Notes: generated by a model from the sequence alone, not told the origin. A stretch of DNA of 64,000 nucleotides from Clostridiales bacterium (GCA_021199255.1 JAJQIK010000011.1:1-64000); one strand, 5' to 3'. Shown: positions 44,860 to 54,681, counted from the stretch's first letter. Numbers and translations are program-made.

Positions 44860-46378
44860 GTGACGCACCTCCTCCTGCGATAGCGTGCATTACGCCTTCC
44901 TGTGTCATTTCCTCGCCGCTGATCTCGCCAACCTTGGCGCCGTCCCTTAAGACCGCCATACGGTTACAGGTACGAAGCATCTCTTCAATCTCAGAGGAGA
45001 TAAAGATCAGGCTCTTCCCTTCCTGCGCCAGCTTAATCACCAGCTTCTGGATCTCTGTCTTAGTACCAATGTCGATTCCCCGCGTAGGCTCATCCAGAAT
45101 CAGGAAATCCGGATTCGTCGCAAGCCATCTGGCCAGAATAACCTTCTGCTGATTACCGCCGGAAAGTCTCTTGATCAGCGTCTCACGGCTTGCCGTCTTA
45201 ATCTGCAGCATTTCTATGTATTGATCCGCAATCTCAATCTGCTTGGACATGGGAATCTTCTTAAACATACCAAGCTTAGCCTGCATGGCAAGAATAATAT
45301 TTTCACGTACGGACAGATCGCCGATAATACCTTCCGCTTTTCTGTCGTCGGGCAGAAGTCCCATACCAAGGTTCATGGCGTCAATCGGGTTCTTGATCTT
45401 AACCTCCTCGCCATTCACCTTAAGGGTTCCGGTCTGCGCCCTGTCTGCGCCGTAAATCGAACGCGCCAGCTCGCTCCGTCCGCTGCCCAGCAGTCCTGTC
45501 AGACCCACAACCTCTCCCTTATGAATATCTAGGTCAAAGGGCTTAATGGTTCCCGCATGGCTCAGGCCTCTGGCCTCAATCTCAAGAGGCGCATTGGAGA
45601 AATCCATGGTTTCCTCCGGTTTGATAGAAGCAAGGTCGTCAAAATCCTTACCCATCATAGCCGCTACCAGCTTCACTCTAGGCAGTTCTTCCACCGTGTA
45701 CTCGCCTACCAGAGTACCGTTACGCAATACTGTAATGCCGTCGCATACGGCATATACCTGCTCTAAGAAATGGGTTACAAAGACAATGCCGACGCCCTGG
45801 TCTCTCAGCCTCCGCATCATACCAAAGAGCTTCTCTACCTCATTGTCATCCAGCGAGGACGTAGGCTCGTCAAGGATCAGCACCTTACTTTTCATATCTA
45901 CAGCACGGGCAATAGCAATCATCTGCTGCAATGCCAGTGAATATTCTTCCAGATTCTTAGTTACCTCAATGTCTAAATCCAAATCCTTCATTAGCTGCGC
46001 CGCCATCTGGTTCATCTTCCGGCGGTTTACTGTTCCAAGCTTAGTCAGCGGCTCACGGCCGATAAAAAGGTTCTCCGCAACCGAAAGGTTGGGGCAGAGG
46101 TTTACCTCCTGATAAACGGTCGAGATTCCCTTTTTCTGGGCGTCCATTGTGTCCTTGTTGACTATGGCGCCCTCAATGCCGTCTACATGAATCTCACCGG
46201 CTTCAAATTTGTTGACACCCGTCAAGCATTTGATCAAGGTAGATTTTCCCGCGCCGTTCTCGCCCATCAGCGCCCGAATCTCACCCTTTTTCAAGGTGAA
46301 GTCTACGTTGTCAAGTGCCTTGACACCCGGGAATGTCATACAGATACCGCGCATTGTTAAAGCAATATTGCTATCCAT
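44852..46378 (-). CDS. Sugar ABC transporter ATP-binding protein (RbsA/MglA/YtfR type)
   Basis: This is a 508-residue protein with two fused ABC domains. The first has Walker A GENGAGKST and Walker B KVLILDEPTSSLDD. The second has a degenerate Walker A (GLLGSGRSE), signature LSGGNQQK and Walker B FLILDEPTRGIDIGTK. This is the CUT2 design. The ATG at 46378 has AGGAGG at 7-8 nt; a TTG-initiated extension to 46414 is less likely. Confidence 0.95.
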   Translation of the reverse strand: MDSNIALTMRGICMTFPGVKALDNVDFTLKKGEIRALMGENGAGKSTLIKCLTGVNKFEAGEIHVDGIEGAIVNKDTMDAQKKGISTVYQEVNLCPNLSVAENLFIGREPLTKLGTVNRRKMNQMAAQLMKDLDLDIEVTKNLEEYSLALQQMIAIARAVDMKSKVLILDEPTSSLDDNEVEKLFGMMRRLRDQGVGIVFVTHFLEQVYAVCDGITVLRNGTLVGEYTVEELPRVKLVAAMMGKDFDDLASIKPEETMDFSNAPLEIEARGLSHAGTIKPFDLDIHKGEVVGLTGLLGSGRSELARSIYGADRAQTGTLKVNGEEVKIKNPIDAMNLGMGLLPDDRKAEGIIGDLSVRENIILAMQAKLGMFKKIPMSKQIEIADQYIEMLQIKTASRETLIKRLSGGNQQKVILARWLATNPDFLILDEPTRGIDIGTKTEIQKLVIKLAQEGKSLIFISSEIEEMLRTCNRMAVLRDGAKVGEISGEEMTQEGVMHAIAGGGASHE

Positions 46379-46481
46379 ACTAATACCTCCTGCTGTTACT
46401 GTCATACACTCCAATACATTTCCGTGAATTTTGAGACAATAATCTCAATACTTCTTTATTATACATCAAATTCAGAGAAAG

Positions 46482-46509
46482 AAAAAGGAGGGAAATAACA
46501 TTTCCCTCC
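46482..46509 (-). terminator. Internal terminator between binding protein and ATPase genes
   Basis: A perfect 10-bp stem (GGAGGGAAAT at 46487-46496 with ATTTCCCTCC at 46500-46509) is followed on the minus strand by TTTTTCTTTC. Partial termination here would keep the binding protein in excess over the membrane parts. Confidence 0.88.
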
Positions 46510-46548
46510 CTATTCTATTCCTATTTACAATCATTCAGTTTCTGTATC

Positions 46549-47637
46549 TTAGTATGCACGTGCGTCTAATACTTCCTGAGTCATGGTTGTTGCATACTGA
46601 GATGTGATACCAGGCGCTACGAAAGCTTCATCTGTAACAAGTGTGAACTTGTCAACTTCTTCGCCTGCTTCCAGCTGCTTAAGAACATCTTCTGCGAAAG
46701 TAGCCTGAAGAGGATTACACTCTACGTTACAGTTGATCTTGCCATCTAAGGTATACTGTAAACCATCATGTGTAGCATCGAAGGAAATGATGATAACATC
46801 GCCGTCAACACCGTATGTGATACCTGCTGCATCCATTGCGTCCATTGCGCCGTATGCTTCGTTATCGTTCTGGCATACTACTACGTTGAAGTCGCTGTAA
46901 GACTTAATGAAGGACTCCATAACCTCCTGGCCGCCTGCCTGTGTGAAATCACCGTCCTGGGAATCAAGAATCGTCCACTCGCTGTGCTCTGCCGCTACGT
47001 TGTTAAAGCCTTCTGTACGTCCCAGAGTTGCAGATGCACCAACAGTACCCTCGATAACAAGGATGTTAGCTGCTTCGCCGTTTAAGTACTCAGCCAGCCA
47101 GTTACCTGCCGTCTCACCTTCCAGAACCATATCTGTACCAACTGCCGTTGTGTAAAGGGACTCGTCAGCGTCCACAGAACGGTCAACGATGATAACCGGG
47201 ATTCCTGCGTCCTGTGCCTCCTGAAGAACGGTATCCCATCCTGCTGTCTCGATAGGATCAAGGAAGATGTAATCAACTTCCTGCTGAATGAATCCACGAA
47301 CTGCCTCGATCTGAGCTGCATTGTCGTTATCAGAATCAACGAATGCCAGGTCATAACCATTCGCCTCGCTGAATACGTCCTGGAAGTTCTGTGTGTTAGC
47401 TGCACGCCAGTCAGACTCATGGCCAACCTGTGCATGGCCAACTTTGATCAGATCGCCGGAGGCTGCCGTATCGTCCGCTGCTTCCTCTGTCGTCTCTTCT
47501 GCGGTCTCTTCCACTGTTTCTGCAGCCTCTTCTGTAGAAGCTGCGGTTTCTGTAGTAGCTGTATCAGAGCTGCCGCATCCTACGAGACTTGCCATTACCA
47601 TAGTACCAGCTAATAAAACTGCTAATTTTCTCTTCAT
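46549..47637 (-). CDS. Sugar-binding lipoprotein of the ABC transporter (YtfQ-like)
   Basis: This is a 362-residue lipoprotein. The signal ends in SLVGCGSSD, followed by a long Thr/Glu-rich linker and a Peripla_BP_4 fold (GHAQVGHESDWRAANTQNF, DYIFLDPIETAGWDTVL, VVVCQNDNEAYGAMDAMDAAG). The fold resembles YtfQ, which binds furanose sugars; arabinofuranose is a reasonable but unproven ligand. It is paralogous to the sensor lipoprotein at 50824. AAGGGAGG precedes the ATG. Confidence 0.93.
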   Translation of the reverse strand: MKRKLAVLLAGTMVMASLVGCGSSDTATTETAASTEEAAETVEETAEETTEEAADDTAASGDLIKVGHAQVGHESDWRAANTQNFQDVFSEANGYDLAFVDSDNDNAAQIEAVRGFIQQEVDYIFLDPIETAGWDTVLQEAQDAGIPVIIVDRSVDADESLYTTAVGTDMVLEGETAGNWLAEYLNGEAANILVIEGTVGASATLGRTEGFNNVAAEHSEWTILDSQDGDFTQAGGQEVMESFIKSYSDFNVVVCQNDNEAYGAMDAMDAAGITYGVDGDVIIISFDATHDGLQYTLDGKINCNVECNPLQATFAEDVLKQLEAGEEVDKFTLVTDEAFVAPGITSQYATTMTQEVLDARAY

Positions 47638-48030
47638 CTCTTAGTTTCCTCCCTTTTATGATGAAATTAAAATTGTTTCGGGAACCAGGCCGTCGCCTTG
47701 TTCCTGCAACCACTTTATCAAATTCCAATCCCCTGTTCAATGTAAAAATCTTCAATTTTTGCGATTTAGGGGAGTTAAACAATACAAATTTTGTGATATA
47801 ATACTTTTGTTCCATACAAATTTTCTATTTTGGTTAAATATTTCATGATTTTTGGTGTTTTTTTATGATTTTGAACCAATTGAGAATATTTTTTAACTTA
47901 AAATTATAGTGATTGTTACTACAAAGATTTTCGAAAATTGAATTTTTTACCCGGGAAGTTTGTATTTTTATGAATAAATATTATACAAATTATGAACAAA
48001 CTGTGAACATGGATAGGATTTTCTAATATT
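47638..48030. promoter_or_regulatory. Divergent control region with repeated ATACAAAT sites
   Basis: This AT-rich gap lies between the transporter operon and the second AraR-like regulator. ATACAAATTTT or a close variant occurs at 47782, 47814 and 47983. The first is part of the palindrome ACAAATTTTGT (47784-47794), which sits just before a plus-strand TATAAT (47797-47802). The same palindrome recurs at 53471-53481. These are good candidates for binding sites of the response regulator or the AraR-like protein. Confidence 0.5.
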
Positions 48031-49164
48031 ATGGGAACCATAGAGGAAAAAGGTACCAATCAGGGAAAGGCTGGATTATCAATGAGTAAATATGAAGAGG
48101 TGGCGGCTAAGCTCGCCGAAATCATTGCCCGGAATCTGGAAAAGGGCGTTTATAAGCTTCCCACGGAGGCGGAATTGAGCAGGCAGTACAAGGTCAGCAG
48201 GCAGACCATCCGCTCCGCCCTGGCGCTTCTCCACGCCAAAGGCATAATCGTCAGCAGGCAGGGCAGCGGCTCCTATGCCACGGGACTGTCCGAGGACAAT
48301 GCCCGCAATACGATTCCGATTCTGGTCGCCAATCATCAGGAATACATCTATCCCCATCTGTTGACGGATATCCGAAGCAGTCTATCAGAACAGGGCTACC
48401 AGCTACAGGTCCATGATACCTTCAACGATACGACACGGGAAAGGGCGCTGCTTCTAAGCCTGCTGTCCTCTCCTCCCAGGGGAATCATCGTGGAGGGCTG
48501 CAAAAGCGCCCTGCCTAATCCCAATCTGGATCTTTATGCGCGGTTACGCGAGGCCGGATGCTTTCTGCTTTTTCTTCATAATTATTATGCCGCCCTGCCC
48601 AATACCGTCTGCATCAAAGACGATAACTACTATGGCGGCTGCCTTCTGGCGGAGCATCTGGTTTCACTGGGGCATACCCGGATTGCCGCTCTTTTTAAGA
48701 TGGACGATCTACAGGGGCCGGAACGTTATTTCGGCGCGGCCTCCTGCCTGAGAGATCTGGGAATCCTCTTAGAAGACTCCCATGTAGGCTGGTTTACTTC
48801 GCGTCATGTTGACGCCCTGGAAACCAGACAGGACACCCGTTTCCTCACAAACTTTATTCAGGAGCAGCTACAGGACTGCACCGCCGTCATATGCTACAAC
48901 GATGAAATTGCCTATTGGCTGATGAAGGAATTGGCCTATGCCGGCAGGCAGGTTCCCCAGGAAATCTCCGTGGTATGCTTTGACAACAGCTACCTCAGCG
49001 ATTTAAGCAGAGTCCGTATCACCGCGCTGACTCACAAGCCCCACGAAATGGGAAACTGCGCGGCGGAATGTATGATTCACAAATTAAAAGGGATTCCTGT
49101 CGCTTCTCAGGAAATCCCGTGGCAGCTTATCCGCAAAGAGAGCGACGCGCCCTGTCAGACTTGA
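48031..49164 (+). CDS. Second AraR-like regulator (GntR HTH plus LacI-type sensor)
   Basis: This 377-residue protein is clearly paralogous to AraR at 39141. Its GntR domain has EAELSRQYKVSRQTIRSALA and SRQGSGSYAT. The sensor domain has GIIVEGCKSALPNPNLDLYA, CYNDEIAYWLMKELAYAG and SVVCFDNSYLSDL. It is transcribed away from the transporter operon. An in-frame ATG at 48082 is an alternative start with GGAAAGG upstream. It probably senses the same or a related pentose. Its 3' end overlaps the convergent response regulator gene by 10 bp. Confidence 0.88.
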   Translation: MGTIEEKGTNQGKAGLSMSKYEEVAAKLAEIIARNLEKGVYKLPTEAELSRQYKVSRQTIRSALALLHAKGIIVSRQGSGSYATGLSEDNARNTIPILVANHQEYIYPHLLTDIRSSLSEQGYQLQVHDTFNDTTRERALLLSLLSSPPRGIIVEGCKSALPNPNLDLYARLREAGCFLLFLHNYYAALPNTVCIKDDNYYGGCLLAEHLVSLGHTRIAALFKMDDLQGPERYFGAASCLRDLGILLEDSHVGWFTSRHVDALETRQDTRFLTNFIQEQLQDCTAVICYNDEIAYWLMKELAYAGRQVPQEISVVCFDNSYLSDLSRVRITALTHKPHEMGNCAAECMIHKLKGIPVASQEIPWQLIRKESDAPCQT

Positions 49165-50783
49165 GCCCTGGCACCGGAGCGGTACTCTCTGGGCGTACAG
49201 CCCTGCGTCTTTTTGAAAACAAAGCTGAAATAATGGGGATCCTTATAGCCAACCTCCAGCGCGATATCGCCGGAGTGCTTCTCCGTCTGGCGCAGCAGCT
49301 TTTTCGCCTTTTCCATACGCTTCTGGGTCACATATTCGATGAAGGTCACCTGCATCGCCTGACTGAAAATCGCGCTGAAATAATTGGCGCTGACATTTAC
49401 CGCGCCGGCGACTGAGTTTAAGGACAGCGTCTCCTGCGCATAGTTTTCTTCTATATAATCCAGCGCCTTTTTCAGCACCTTTTTACTCTGATTGTCCGAC
49501 ACCCGATCCCGAAGCTCCATGGCTTTTTCCAGAATATTCTGAATATAAAGGGACAATTCTTCTATGCTGCGATGAACCTCCTGAATCTGTTCTTCCCCCA
49601 GAAGCTCCAGCAATTCCTTCCTGTCATATCCGATGGCTTCCACATAGGCCATCGCCACAAAATGGATATGGAACACCAGATAATTCTGGAATAATCTGGA
49701 TTTGAGGGCTTCCTGAATACTCATAAGATAGCTGTCTACAAATTCCGCGATTTCATCATGGCTTCCCTTTACCAGAAAATCTTTCATTAATTCCTGATCT
49801 ACCTTAGCGAAATCAATATCGCCGATTTTGCCTCCCTCCTGACGGGGCATATAATTGTCGGCGATTTCTTTTGTGATAATATGCCTGTCCGGCACCAGAA
49901 AACGGTAGGCCAAAAGATGGTTGACCTTACCGTAGCACTCCGACAGCAGGCTTAATCTCTCCACCGGTTCTCCCACCGCCGCGTACCAGTCAAAGATATC
50001 CTGGGCGGACTGGCAGATTCTCTCTACATTGTCCAGGCTTCTGGCCGTCAGCTCCTTCATCTGTTCCTCGCTGCTCTGCAAAAGCACCCCGTAGGTATTG
50101 ATATTCCAGCGGAAAACCAGATATTCCGGGTAGCGCATGAAATAGTGCAGCAGCTCCTCTCTTTTTCTGGCAAAATCCTCCGACTCATAACCGCCGTCCG
50201 CCCCTTCGCGCTTGTTTTGCAGGCTGAACATTAACAGGTTATAGCAGGGCGCGTTAAGCTTCAAGGACAGCTTCGCCGCCTCTTCATAGATATCCTGCAC
50301 CGGCATCCGCCCCTCGAATATTTTTACAAAAAAATTCGTTCGCGAAAACTGTTCGTATTCCTTGGCTTCCTCCTGAAATTTCTCCTGATACCCCTTCTGC
50401 TCCTGCTCGCTCTCAATCTTAGCCTTAAGCTCCGCCAATACCTTCTGTAAGCTGGTTCTGGTAACCGGCTTCACCAGGTACTGCTCCACTCCTATGGCGA
50501 TCGCCTGTCTCGCATACTCGAAATCATCATACCCGCTGATGATAATAATCTTCATCTCCGGAAATTCCTGATGCACGATACGGCTTAAGGATAACCCGTC
50601 CATGAAAGGCATCTTAATATCCGTCAGCAGCACGTCCGGTTTGGTCTTCTGGATCAACGGCAGCGCCATCTCCCCATCGCTGGCTTCTCCCACAAATTTA
50701 TAACCATACTGCTGCCATGGAATATTATCCCGCAGACCCTCCCTGACAATACTTTCATCCTCTACCAGAAATACTTTCAACAT
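49155..50783 (-). CDS. AraC-type response regulator (YesN family)
   Basis: This is a 542-residue protein. An N-terminal receiver has the phospho-accepting Asp55 in VLLTDIKMPFMDG. A long middle region of about 300 residues follows, and a C-terminal AraC HTH pair (LNSVAGAVNVSANYFSAIF, GDIALEVGYKDPHYFSFVFK, then GCTPREYR). It acts with the histidine kinase at 51896. The ATG at 50783 begins the canonical MLKVFLVEDES. Likely targets are the transporter operon and perhaps its own genes. Confidence 0.92.
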   Translation of the reverse strand: MLKVFLVEDESIVREGLRDNIPWQQYGYKFVGEASDGEMALPLIQKTKPDVLLTDIKMPFMDGLSLSRIVHQEFPEMKIIIISGYDDFEYARQAIAIGVEQYLVKPVTRTSLQKVLAELKAKIESEQEQKGYQEKFQEEAKEYEQFSRTNFFVKIFEGRMPVQDIYEEAAKLSLKLNAPCYNLLMFSLQNKREGADGGYESEDFARKREELLHYFMRYPEYLVFRWNINTYGVLLQSSEEQMKELTARSLDNVERICQSAQDIFDWYAAVGEPVERLSLLSECYGKVNHLLAYRFLVPDRHIITKEIADNYMPRQEGGKIGDIDFAKVDQELMKDFLVKGSHDEIAEFVDSYLMSIQEALKSRLFQNYLVFHIHFVAMAYVEAIGYDRKELLELLGEEQIQEVHRSIEELSLYIQNILEKAMELRDRVSDNQSKKVLKKALDYIEENYAQETLSLNSVAGAVNVSANYFSAIFSQAMQVTFIEYVTQKRMEKAKKLLRQTEKHSGDIALEVGYKDPHYFSFVFKKTQGCTPREYRSGARAQV

Positions 50784-50823
50784 TCTGACAACCACGCCTT
50801 TCCTTTTCCCTGTAAATTGCTTC

Positions 50824-51864
50824 TCAGTACGTCCTTTGGCTTAATAATTCCTCCGTCACATTGTCTATCGTATAGACGTCCTCTTCCACATAATATCGTT
50901 TCTCCGGTTCTTCCCCGCTTTCCAGCATCTGAATCGCCTCATAAATATATTCCCCCTGATTGGGATTACATTCAATATCCACATTAATCGTACCCTCCGC
51001 GACCATTTGCAGAGCCTCCTGTACGGCGTCAAAGGAGATAATCGTAATATCGCCGTCAATCCCCACGGTTCTTCCCGACTCTCTGATCGCTTCCAGCGCA
51101 CCGAAGGTCATATCGTCATTCTGGGAAACCACCACGTCAATATCCGGATACTTTTGCAGAAAGCTTTCCATCACTTCCTTCCCCTTGGCGGAAGTAAAAT
51201 CCCCGTACTCCTGATCCAGAATATTCCAGTTAGAATGAGTTCCCGCGATGGTAGAGAAACCGATACTTCTCCCGGTCTGCGCCGAAGCCCCCTGATTTCC
51301 CTTCAGGATAACAATATTAATCTCGTCGTCCGCCGTTCCTCTTTCCTCCAGGTCAGCCTCCAGCCAGCGTCCCGCCTTTTCTCCTTCCTCTACAAAGTCG
51401 CTGCCGATGCAGGTGATATAGAGACTCTTGTCCGCCACGTTGACGCCCCTGTCCATCAGGATAACCGGAATCCCCGCTTCTTTGGCCTCGATAAGCACCG
51501 TCTCCCAGCCGCTCTCCACCACCGGCGCAAAGACGATATAATCCACCCGCTGGGAAATAAAGCTTCGGATCGCCTTGATCTGATTCTCCTGCTTCTGTCT
51601 GGCATTATTAAAAATCAGGAAGAAACCATTCTGCTTCGTAAACACGCTCTGCACGGATTCCGTATTGGCCGTCCTCCAGCCCGATTCGCTGCCTAACTGG
51701 GACACGCCCACCACGGTCAGATTCTCATTCTCACTGATGTAAGCCTCGTCATCATAACCCGCAAACAGGCTGCACCCTCCCAGAATCATCAAAAGGAGGA
51801 TGAGCAGCAGCAGCCCAATCGCTATTTTCCCTGTGGAAATATGATACCTTTTAACAGCTTTCAT
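50824..51864 (-). CDS. Sugar-binding lipoprotein of the three-component sensor (AraP-like)
   Basis: This is a 346-residue lipoprotein with the lipobox LILGGC. Its Peripla_BP_4 fold is strikingly like the transporter's binding protein: GVSQLGSESGWRTANTES, DYIVFAPVVESGWETVL and VVSQNDDMTFGALEAIRESG align with it. It lies between the sensor kinase and the response regulator genes, the layout of AraPST-type sensors in which the lipoprotein hands the sugar signal to the kinase. GGGAGAATAG precedes the ATG. Confidence 0.9.
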   Translation of the reverse strand: MKAVKRYHISTGKIAIGLLLLILLLMILGGCSLFAGYDDEAYISENENLTVVGVSQLGSESGWRTANTESVQSVFTKQNGFFLIFNNARQKQENQIKAIRSFISQRVDYIVFAPVVESGWETVLIEAKEAGIPVILMDRGVNVADKSLYITCIGSDFVEEGEKAGRWLEADLEERGTADDEINIVILKGNQGASAQTGRSIGFSTIAGTHSNWNILDQEYGDFTSAKGKEVMESFLQKYPDIDVVVSQNDDMTFGALEAIRESGRTVGIDGDITIISFDAVQEALQMVAEGTINVDIECNPNQGEYIYEAIQMLESGEEPEKRYYVEEDVYTIDNVTEELLSQRTY

Positions 51865-51895
51865 TTCTATTCTCCCATGCTTTAAGAGGGACTCC

Positions 51896-53356
51896 TTATA
51901 CCACCGCCGGTATGACGATCTCTACGCAGGTGCCTTCTCCCACCGCCGAATCAATATACATTCCGTATTCGGCGCCAAAGTTCATGCGTATGCGCTCGTT
52001 TACATTGGCCAGCCCGAAGCCCTTCTCCGTATCCTTGCAGGGCTTGACAATCTCGCCGCGAAGCTTCTCAAGCTCTTCCGGCTCCATACCGACGCCGTTG
52101 TCCTGCACCTTGAAATGCACCTTGCCGTCTATCAGTTCCCCCGACACGCGAATGGTTCCCTTCGCGCGTTTATATTTGATTCCATGATAAAGGGAATTTT
52201 CTACCAGCGGCTGCAGGGTCAGCTTTAAAATTTTGTATTGATACAGCTCCGGCGCAATCTGAATCTCATATTCCAGAATATCCTGATAGCGAACCTGCTG
52301 GATTTCCAGATAGCTCTTAATATGCATTTCCTCTTCCTGTATCGTGATATATTCCCTGCCCTTACTGAGCGCCAGCCTGAAAAATTTCGACAGGGACATT
52401 ACCATATTCACCGCCTTGTCCGAATCATGCCCCTCTATCAGCCAGACGATAGTATCCAGCGTATTATACAGGAAATGAGGATTAATCTGCTCCTGTAAAA
52501 GCCTGAGGTCGGCTCTGCGCATCTTACGCTCATCTTCCTTGATCTTCTGCACCAGCTCCTCAATGCTTTCCGTCATACTGTTGACACTGTTGGCCAGTAC
52601 CCCCACCTCGTCGTCGGAATCCACCTGCGCCCGCGCGGAAAAATCTCCCTGGGAAACCTGCCTGGTAACCCGTGACAGCTCCTGTATGGGGCGGATAATT
52701 CCTGTGACGATAGTAACGGTCATAACGACGGCTAACAGCATCAGCAGCGCCAGTATAACGACGCAGAATAAGGCAAAGGTATCCACTCTGGTATTCAGCT
52801 GATCTGTCAGGTGTTCCATGCTCTGGGTCTGATAATAAATATAATACTGGATATCGTCCTGCACCAGCTCTGTCATAATATAAATATTATTGTCCAGCAT
52901 TTCTATATTCAGGTCATAACTGTTCTCTGTTTCCAGATTGTCCCTGATATCGTCTACCCTGTCCTCCAGCGTATCAATATCCCGCATCAGAATCTGCAGC
53001 CAGGCGCGGCTTTCGCCATCTGTAGTGATACTCATCAGGTTGCGGAACTCGCTGCGGAGCTCCGCAATCAACTGATAAGGGTCCTGAAGACTGTTATCCT
53101 CTCCAATCGTCTCGAAGGTCACCGATCCGACTACCAGCTTATACAGGCTCTCGTCCATTTCTTCCTTGAAATTCAGGTTATAGCTGTTGGCAACCGTCAT
53201 GTTGCTCACAATCCTGTCATATGCGCTGCTGTAATTGTGAAGCGCATAGATCAGATAGACGATCATGACCGTAAAGGGAACCGCCACCACCATCATCAGC
53301 ATGATTAATTTGTTTTTAATAGAAAATCCGGCTCTTTGTGTGTGTTTTCTCAGCAT
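51896..53356 (-). CDS. Sensor histidine kinase (YesM/LytS-like His_kinase family)
   Basis: This is a 486-residue membrane kinase with helices at about 16-38 and 192-218 enclosing an extracellular, all-helical domain of some 150 residues. A HAMP domain covers about 215-268. The phospho-acceptor is His294 in LLQEQINPHFLYNTLD, and the ATPase domain has DNGVGM and GFGLANVNERI. It is first in the operon with the sugar-binding lipoprotein and the AraC-type regulator. AAAGGAAAGATCAAA precedes the ATG. Confidence 0.93.
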   Translation of the reverse strand: MLRKHTQRAGFSIKNKLIMLMMVVAVPFTVMIVYLIYALHNYSSAYDRIVSNMTVANSYNLNFKEEMDESLYKLVVGSVTFETIGEDNSLQDPYQLIAELRSEFRNLMSITTDGESRAWLQILMRDIDTLEDRVDDIRDNLETENSYDLNIEMLDNNIYIMTELVQDDIQYYIYYQTQSMEHLTDQLNTRVDTFALFCVVILALLMLLAVVMTVTIVTGIIRPIQELSRVTRQVSQGDFSARAQVDSDDEVGVLANSVNSMTESIEELVQKIKEDERKMRRADLRLLQEQINPHFLYNTLDTIVWLIEGHDSDKAVNMVMSLSKFFRLALSKGREYITIQEEEMHIKSYLEIQQVRYQDILEYEIQIAPELYQYKILKLTLQPLVENSLYHGIKYKRAKGTIRVSGELIDGKVHFKVQDNGVGMEPEELEKLRGEIVKPCKDTEKGFGLANVNERIRMNFGAEYGMYIDSAVGEGTCVEIVIPAVV

Positions 53357-53457
53357 TTTGATCTTTCCTTTAAGACCATTTTACCAATTTATATCCAAAA
53401 TGCAAATTTTTCAATCTATCTTTTCGGCAGCGCTTCAGCAAATTTACAAAATCCGCA

Positions 53458-53486
53458 TTGTTTTAATTGCACAAAATTTGTATATA
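53458..53486 (+). promoter_or_regulatory. Promoter of the GGDEF gene with ACAAAATTTGT palindrome
   Basis: A -35 TTGTTT (53458-53463), a 17-bp spacer and a -10 TATATA (53481-53486) form a plausible promoter. The palindrome ACAAAATTTGT (53471-53481) lies at the spacer/-10 junction. The 14-mer CACAAAATTTGTAT (53470-53483) is identical to the complement of 47782-47795. Confidence 0.6.
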
Positions 53487-53517
53487 GTGTAGAATTTCGT
53501 ATGTAAGGTATTTTGTT

Positions 53518-54681
53518 ATGATATCGTTCCGCCGCCGTTTCCACAGCACCGCTTTGGCGGAAACGGGACTGTACGCCGACTGGGGGACTGGTGTGAAAAT
53601 TAAATCATATTTATCTAATATCTACCGGGAAGTCTGCAAGGATACCGGCGGAAAAAATGAATCGTCCAAGCTGATTGTAGTGGTAAGGCTCTTAACGCTT
53701 GTGATGCTGGTTTACACTCTGGCTACCTGTATTCTGAGTTTGCTGTCCGGCCATCGTGGCGGCGTCGCTTTTTATCTGGTGTCTTTGGTTTTCTTCATAG
53801 TCATCTTTATTATGTCCTATAAATATAGTACGTTTGTTTCCTATTGTATACTAAACGTTTATATTTTGGCATGGGTCTTTGCCAATATTATCTGCTTTGG
53901 CTGGAATATCGGCGTGCAGCTCTTTTTGATTACCCTGCTGCTGTTCTGTTATTTTTCCAGATACCGGCATGAGCCTGCCAAGGTCTGTTATTCCATACTG
54001 TTAATCTGGCTTCGTATCTTTCTATATTATTACTGCCAGAACCATAGTCCGATAATTACCTTAAGCCCGATTATCAACGACGCTTTTCAGATCGTCAATA
54101 CGCTGGCGGTTTTCGGTTCCATTTCCATAATTGCCTATATTTTCAGCACGGATACACAAACGCTGGAGGGAAAGCTGATCGAGTATAACGAAAAACTACA
54201 ACAACAGGCTCACACCGATACGCTGACCGGCCTGTATAACCGCCGCAGAACCATGGAATATCTGGATGGGCTTTTCCATTCCGCCACATCTCAGATCAGT
54301 ATCTGCCTTTGCGATATTGATTTCTTTAAAAAGGTAAACGATACCTACGGGCATGACGTGGGAGACGTGGTCTTACAGACGCTGTCCCAGACCTTCCGGC
54401 AGGAGCTGCCCAAGGACTGTTTCATTTCCCGTTGGGGCGGGGAAGAGTTTTTGCTGATTTTCCCTCAGTTAAACGGCGACGAAGCCGTCTCCGCGCTGGA
54501 AACCCTCCGCCAGAAGATTAAGTCCATCGTCTTCGACGGAGGCACGGAAACCTTCTCCGTATCGATGACTTTCGGCCTGGTGGAATATGATTACCGCAGC
54601 GACCTGAACTCCCTGTTAAAACAGGCAGATGAAAAATTATATATCGGCAAGGAAAGCGGGCGTGACCGGATCGTGTTCTGA
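53518..54681 (+). CDS. Membrane diguanylate cyclase (GGEEF)
   Basis: This is a 387-residue protein with about six membrane segments in residues 50-220, a short coiled linker, and a GGDEF domain with motif RWGGEEF (305-311). It should make c-di-GMP. The I-site position lacks an RxxD, so product inhibition is not expected, unlike the GGDEF protein at 12989. ATG 53518 has AAGG at 9 nt. A GTG at 53593 with GGGGG upstream is an alternative start. It is divergent from the arabinose-sensor operon. Confidence 0.9.
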   Translation: MISFRRRFHSTALAETGLYADWGTGVKIKSYLSNIYREVCKDTGGKNESSKLIVVVRLLTLVMLVYTLATCILSLLSGHRGGVAFYLVSLVFFIVIFIMSYKYSTFVSYCILNVYILAWVFANIICFGWNIGVQLFLITLLLFCYFSRYRHEPAKVCYSILLIWLRIFLYYYCQNHSPIITLSPIINDAFQIVNTLAVFGSISIIAYIFSTDTQTLEGKLIEYNEKLQQQAHTDTLTGLYNRRRTMEYLDGLFHSATSQISICLCDIDFFKKVNDTYGHDVGDVVLQTLSQTFRQELPKDCFISRWGGEEFLLIFPQLNGDEAVSALETLRQKIKSIVFDGGTETFSVSMTFGLVEYDYRSDLNSLLKQADEKLYIGKESGRDRIVF

